Positions 6,033 to 8,403 of a stretch of DNA of 8,403 nt are shown one piece after another. Every line of letters begins with the position of its first letter. The first letter of the stretch is position 1. The DNA comes from an uncultured delta proteobacterium (GTDB lineage: Bacteria; RBG-13-61-14; DRUE01). The stretch spans positions 1 through 8,403 of the forward strand of contig CAIYYW010000141.1 in NCBI GenBank assembly GCA_903930515.1, written 5' to 3'. The position numbers and the translations under genes are program-made. The notes beneath the pieces were generated by a model that had not been told where the DNA came from, made no database searches, and saw only the letters and a program-made list of their open reading frames with translations.

Positions 6033-7089
6033 TACTTCCTCCCAGCCGGGATGTTAGCAAGTTCAGTCCCGTCTGGCAATTCCGAAATTGCACCAGATGC
6101 AGGTCCGGGGCCGGGGATTTGATTTCAGAATCAAAGTTGAGGAAGAGTTTGAGGATTTGGAGGTTGGTGTGGAAGTGAGAGGAGAGGAAATTGGTGGTGA
6201 AGGCTCCGGAGGAGAGGGAGAGGTAGAGGAGGATTTGGTCGGCGAGCAAGGGATCAAGTTGCGCTTTCGAGCGCGAGAAATTCCTGGCTTCCCGGGCAAC
6301 CTCCTGCGCCACTCTTTCCGCAGCCTTTCCCTTCTCGCCGTACCCGGCGAAAATTTCGGCGCGGACCGGGGAAAGATATTTTAGCAGGATCACATTCCCC
6401 GGTCCCTGTTCCGGGGGCAGGAATTTCAGTTCCACCCGGTCAGAGACGATGTTGAGCCGGCCCATCAATTCTTCTCGCTCGCGCTCGGCGATGTGTCGGG
6501 GAAGGCCGGCCAGAAGGATATCCGCTTTCGGTCCGGACCAGCGAACCGGCTCAATCAGATCAAGCGCCGTTTTATTCCTCCAGGGATGGATTTTAAATTT
6601 GACCCGGCCCCCTCCTTTGGGATAGAAACCGTGCCGGAAGATTTCCGATTCCACCTCAATGCCGATGAGGTTGAGCAAGGGGATGAAGCAGGATTGCAGG
6701 AAGTCAAAACAGGGGCTTTTCGGGTTATGGGTTCCGCCCGTGATTTCCAAATGACTCTCGCGTTCAAGGTTGAGCAGCGCCGGGAGCAGGGTCTGAAAGA
6801 CCAAAGAGGTGGAGCCGGCGGTGCCGATCTCAATTTGGTAATGCCCCGGCTTGGCCAAGCCCGGATCAAAAATCAATTCCTGAGACCCGAGTTCCGCGCC
6901 TTTCGCCTGAGAGCCGCTGATCGTGAGCGCGGCCCTGACCGCGGCCAGATGCTGTGCCCGGAGTCCGGGCTTTTCGCGGTTGGCTCGGAGCTTGATCAGC
7001 CGGAAGGATTTGCCGGTGAGCAGACTCAGGCTGAGCGCGGTGCGGAGGATTTGTCCGCCGCCTTCTCCGAACGAGCCGTCAATAATCAT
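6022..7089 (-). CDS. rtcA: RNA 3'-terminal phosphate cyclase
   Basis: The 355-residue protein is RtcA, which uses ATP to convert an RNA 3'-phosphate to a 2',3'-cyclic phosphate through an enzyme-AMP intermediate, acting in cytoplasmic RNA repair or end modification. Hallmarks are the N-terminal [19 protein letters not shown] (4-22), [13 protein letters not shown] (35-47), [13 protein letters not shown] (118-130), and [11 protein letters not shown] (153-163). [10 protein letters not shown] (283-292) precedes SSHFHTN, where His305 aligns with the catalytic His309 of E. coli RtcA that is adenylylated. Length is slightly above the usual 340 or so, owing to the C-terminal tail. The start matches the family N-terminus, though no clear Shine-Dalgarno precedes it. 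RtcB ligase and the RtcR regulator, its partners in E. coli, are not in the window. It sits between the radical SAM gene (83 bases upstream) and the mutase (11-base overlap). Functional identity is well supported; why it sits with a CoA mutase is unknown. Confidence 0.95.
   Translation of the reverse strand: MIIDGSFGEGGGQILRTALSLSLLTGKSFRLIKLRANREKPGLRAQHLAAVRAALTISGSQAKGAELGSQELIFDPGLAKPGHYQIEIGTAGSTSLVFQTLLPALLNLERESHLEITGGTHNPKSPCFDFLQSCFIPLLNLIGIEVESEIFRHGFYPKGGGRVKFKIHPWRNKTALDLIEPVRWSGPKADILLAGLPRHIAEREREELMGRLNIVSDRVELKFLPPEQGPGNVILLKYLSPVRAEIFAGYGEKGKAAERVAQEVAREARNFSRSKAQLDPLLADQILLYLSLSSGAFTTNFLSSHFHTNLQILKLFLNFDSEIKSPAPDLHLVQFRNCQTGLNLLTSRLGGSNEG
6033..6043 (-). promoter_or_regulatory. 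ribosome binding site of the mutase gene, inside the rtcA 3' end
   Basis: The complement reads GGGAGGAAGTA immediately before the mutase ATG, with GGAGG five bases away. The site lies within the last codons of rtcA, and the two frames overlap by 11 bases, so translation of the mutase is probably coupled to that of rtcA. Confidence 0.7.
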
Positions 7090-7090
7090 T

Positions 7091-7122
7091 AGGGTCAGGT
7101 CTCAACTTATGACTTGTCAGGT
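7091..7122 (+). repeat. possible intergenic repeat (copy B of GGGTCAGG element)
   Basis: AGGGTCAGGTCT (7091-7102) is followed by CAACTTATGACTT and a second GTCAGGT at 7116-7122, so GTCAGGT occurs twice, 22 bases apart (7094-7100 and 7116-7122). It resembles copy A near 1904-1915 at 10 of 12 bases. The element abuts the rtcA start codon and may have displaced the native ribosome binding site. Similarity to repeats linked to REP-associated tyrosine transposases is from memory and unverified. Confidence 0.35.
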
Positions 7123-7128
7123 TTTGCA

Positions 7129-7153
7129 GTTGATCGGCGGATTGGTTGATCGG
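7129..7153 (+). repeat. short direct repeat GTTGATCGG, period 16
   Basis: GTTGATCGG occurs at 7129-7137 and again at 7145-7153, within the 83-base gap between rtcA and the radical SAM gene. Two copies only. It could be a slippage product or a paired binding site; nothing in the sequence decides. Confidence 0.4.
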
Positions 7154-7172
7154 TTGAGCGGGAATAAACATT

Positions 7173-8342
7173 TCAAATAAAATTCTCCACGATTTTTTGG
7201 ATGATTTGATCGGCCTGTTCCGGGGATTGGAGGCCGAGCCGCTCGATGATGGCTTGGACCCTCGGTCGCGCAACCGGGTTGTCCAGGTCGGCAAGCTCCT
7301 CGAAATTTCCGGTCCGTCTGCCGATGATAAAAATAAGCTGTTCTTTGGGGGAGAGGGATAGGAACTTGTCGCAGGCCGCGAGGAGTTTTGGCTGGTCTTG
7401 GGGGAATTTTCCTTCCAGCTCCGGCAGCAGGTTCAGGATATGGTCTGAGACAAAATAGCTGGTGATCCCTTCCAGGTTTTCAATCAGGAGCTTGATTTCC
7501 CGGACCATCTCCAGGTCGTTCAAGGGCTCAAACTCCCCGGATTTCCAGGCTGGATATAGCGGGGCCCGGGGAGGGATCGCGAGCGAGCGGAGCCGGATGA
7601 AATCGGGATTGATCCGGTTCAGTGCGTCCGCCGTTTCGAGTGCATGCTCGCGGCTGAGTGCCCGGCCGCCGAGTCCCGGCATCACATATTCCGACAGCTC
7701 CATGCCTGCCTTCTTCACCTTGAGCCCGGCTTCGATATGGGTGGCCTTGTCCACCCCCTTGCTGACCATCGTAAGAACCTGATCCGAGCCCGACTCCATG
7801 CCGATATGGATGCGGTTCAGACCGGCTGCGGCCATCAGACCGAGATCCATGTCGCTGATCCGGGCAATGGTATGGGATCTGGCATAGGAGGTGATCCGCT
7901 CGACCCAGGGGAAGCAGTCCTTTAAATGGCCAAGGATCGTAAGCAGCCGTTCCGGTTTGATAATCAGGCTGTTGGCATCCTGCAGAAAGATTGAGCGCAT
8001 GCCGTTTCCGGCCCAATGCAGGGCAGCGTTCAGGGCCATCCGTTCGCCGGGGCCTGAATGTGCGGACAGGGCGGCAATATCGTCTCTGCTTATTTGCCCC
8101 GATTTTCCCGCACGTTCCCTGATGAGGGTCACAAGCCGGTGAATTGTATGAATATCCTTCAGGACATGGTCTATCGGCCTCAGGGAGAACGCCTGTCCTT
8201 TATAGACCGGGCAGAAGGTACAGCGGTTCCACGGACAGTTCCGGGTCACGCGGATTAGCAGGCTTGCGGCCTCGCTGGGCGGCCGGATCGGGCCCTGTTC
8301 GAAGCCGTTGTAACGCATTGAGTCTTCAGCTGGTTTTTTCAT
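7173..8342 (-). CDS. radical SAM protein with CX4CX2C cluster motif
   Basis: The 389-residue protein carries an N-terminal radical SAM domain. The iron-sulfur motif is TRNCPWNRCTFCPVYKG with Cys36, Cys41 and Cys44. The spacing is CX4CX2C rather than the classical CX3CX2C, and the codons confirm it. FLQDANSLIIKP (119-130) fits the second barrel strand region, and RIHIGMESGSDQVLTMVSKG (177-196) is the SAM-ribose region seen in Elp3/HemN-like members. MPGLGGRALS (221-230) follows. There is no B12-binding domain. I recall the CPWNRCTFCPVYKG motif from radical SAM proteins of Desulfobacterota, with no known reaction. The start at 8342 is uncertain: no Shine-Dalgarno precedes it, and ATG at codon 9 (8318) is an alternative. 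It follows the upstream gene by 11 bases and leads the rtcA-mutase cluster. Domain call is firm; substrate unknown. Confidence 0.88.
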   Translation of the reverse strand: MKKPAEDSMRYNGFEQGPIRPPSEAASLLIRVTRNCPWNRCTFCPVYKGQAFSLRPIDHVLKDIHTIHRLVTLIRERAGKSGQISRDDIAALSAHSGPGERMALNAALHWAGNGMRSIFLQDANSLIIKPERLLTILGHLKDCFPWVERITSYARSHTIARISDMDLGLMAAAGLNRIHIGMESGSDQVLTMVSKGVDKATHIEAGLKVKKAGMELSEYVMPGLGGRALSREHALETADALNRINPDFIRLRSLAIPPRAPLYPAWKSGEFEPLNDLEMVREIKLLIENLEGITSYFVSDHILNLLPELEGKFPQDQPKLLAACDKFLSLSPKEQLIFIIGRRTGNFEELADLDNPVARPRVQAIIERLGLQSPEQADQIIQKIVENFI

Positions 8343-8353
8343 TGGATTAAAAA

Positions 8354-8403
8354 TTATTCACCAAGCAAAGAATCAATCGGCGTATATTTCATCCCGAAGG
8401 CAT
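8354..8403 (-). CDS. C-terminal tail of an unidentified upstream gene (partial)
   Basis: From the right edge an open frame reads AFGMKYTPIDSLLGE and stops at TAA (complement of 8354-8356), 11 bases before the radical SAM start. The residues look protein-like and the tight spacing is typical of an operon, so this is probably the end of a gene continuing beyond the window. Only 15 residues are visible and no family can be named. A chance open frame is not excluded. Confidence 0.4.
   Translation of the reverse strand, partial: AFGMKYTPIDSLLGE

Noticed and set aside
6088-6384. Plus-strand Glu/Gly-rich frame opposite rtcA
   Set aside because: Its composition arises from the pyrimidine-rich rtcA codons; the rtcA catalytic motif lies on the other strand.
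1-8403. CRISPR array, tRNA, rRNA, riboswitch, transposase or toxin-antitoxin genes
   Set aside because: Looked for on both strands; no regularly spaced repeats, cloverleaf, aptamer core or matching protein was seen. A cobalamin riboswitch before the B12-dependent mutase was specifically considered, but the gene starts inside rtcA and has no leader.

Overview
The window reads as a moderately GC-rich, gene-dense bacterial chromosome segment. Protein family content (flavoredoxin-type flavin reductase, iron-containing alcohol dehydrogenase, adenosylcobalamin-dependent acyl-CoA mutase large subunit, radical SAM protein) suggests an anaerobic or facultative bacterium, perhaps of the Desulfobacterota/deltaproteobacterial kind. 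That assignment is an impression from family resemblance, not a proof. No rRNA, tRNA, CRISPR array, transposase gene or prophage gene was seen.

Layout: two convergent blocks meet near position 3770. The left block is on the plus strand: a flavoredoxin-like flavin reductase (60-632), an iron-containing alcohol dehydrogenase of the butanol dehydrogenase/YqhD type (696-1838), a 233-base gap with a possible repeat remnant, a T9 tract and a promoter-like box, then a secreted type-B carboxylesterase (2072-3709). The first two lie 63 bases apart and may be co-transcribed. The esterase appears to have its own promoter.

The right block is on the minus strand and reads from the right edge leftwards: the tail of an unidentified gene (8354-8403), a radical SAM protein with a CX4CX2C cluster motif (7173-8342), RNA 3'-terminal phosphate cyclase RtcA (6022-7089), an acyl-CoA mutase large subunit (4356-6032) and a small four-helix membrane protein (3833-4306). 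The rtcA stop overlaps the mutase start by 11 bases, and the mutase and membrane protein genes have strong Shine-Dalgarno sequences, so this looks like one operon.

The most informative point is the mutase. It would normally be labelled methylmalonyl-CoA mutase. However, the two residues that define methylmalonyl-CoA specificity (Tyr89 and Arg207 in Propionibacterium numbering) are Phe88 and Gln206 here, which is the isobutyryl-CoA mutase pattern. No cobalamin-binding domain, small subunit or MeaB-type chaperone is encoded in the window.

The three main intergenic gaps each carry the octamer GGGTCAGG on one strand. I see no exact copy inside the genes. This points to a dispersed intergenic repeat, perhaps related to termini associated with REP-associated tyrosine transposases. 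I do not see a clearly new multi-gene system. The operon grouping and the mutase specificity are the points worth following.
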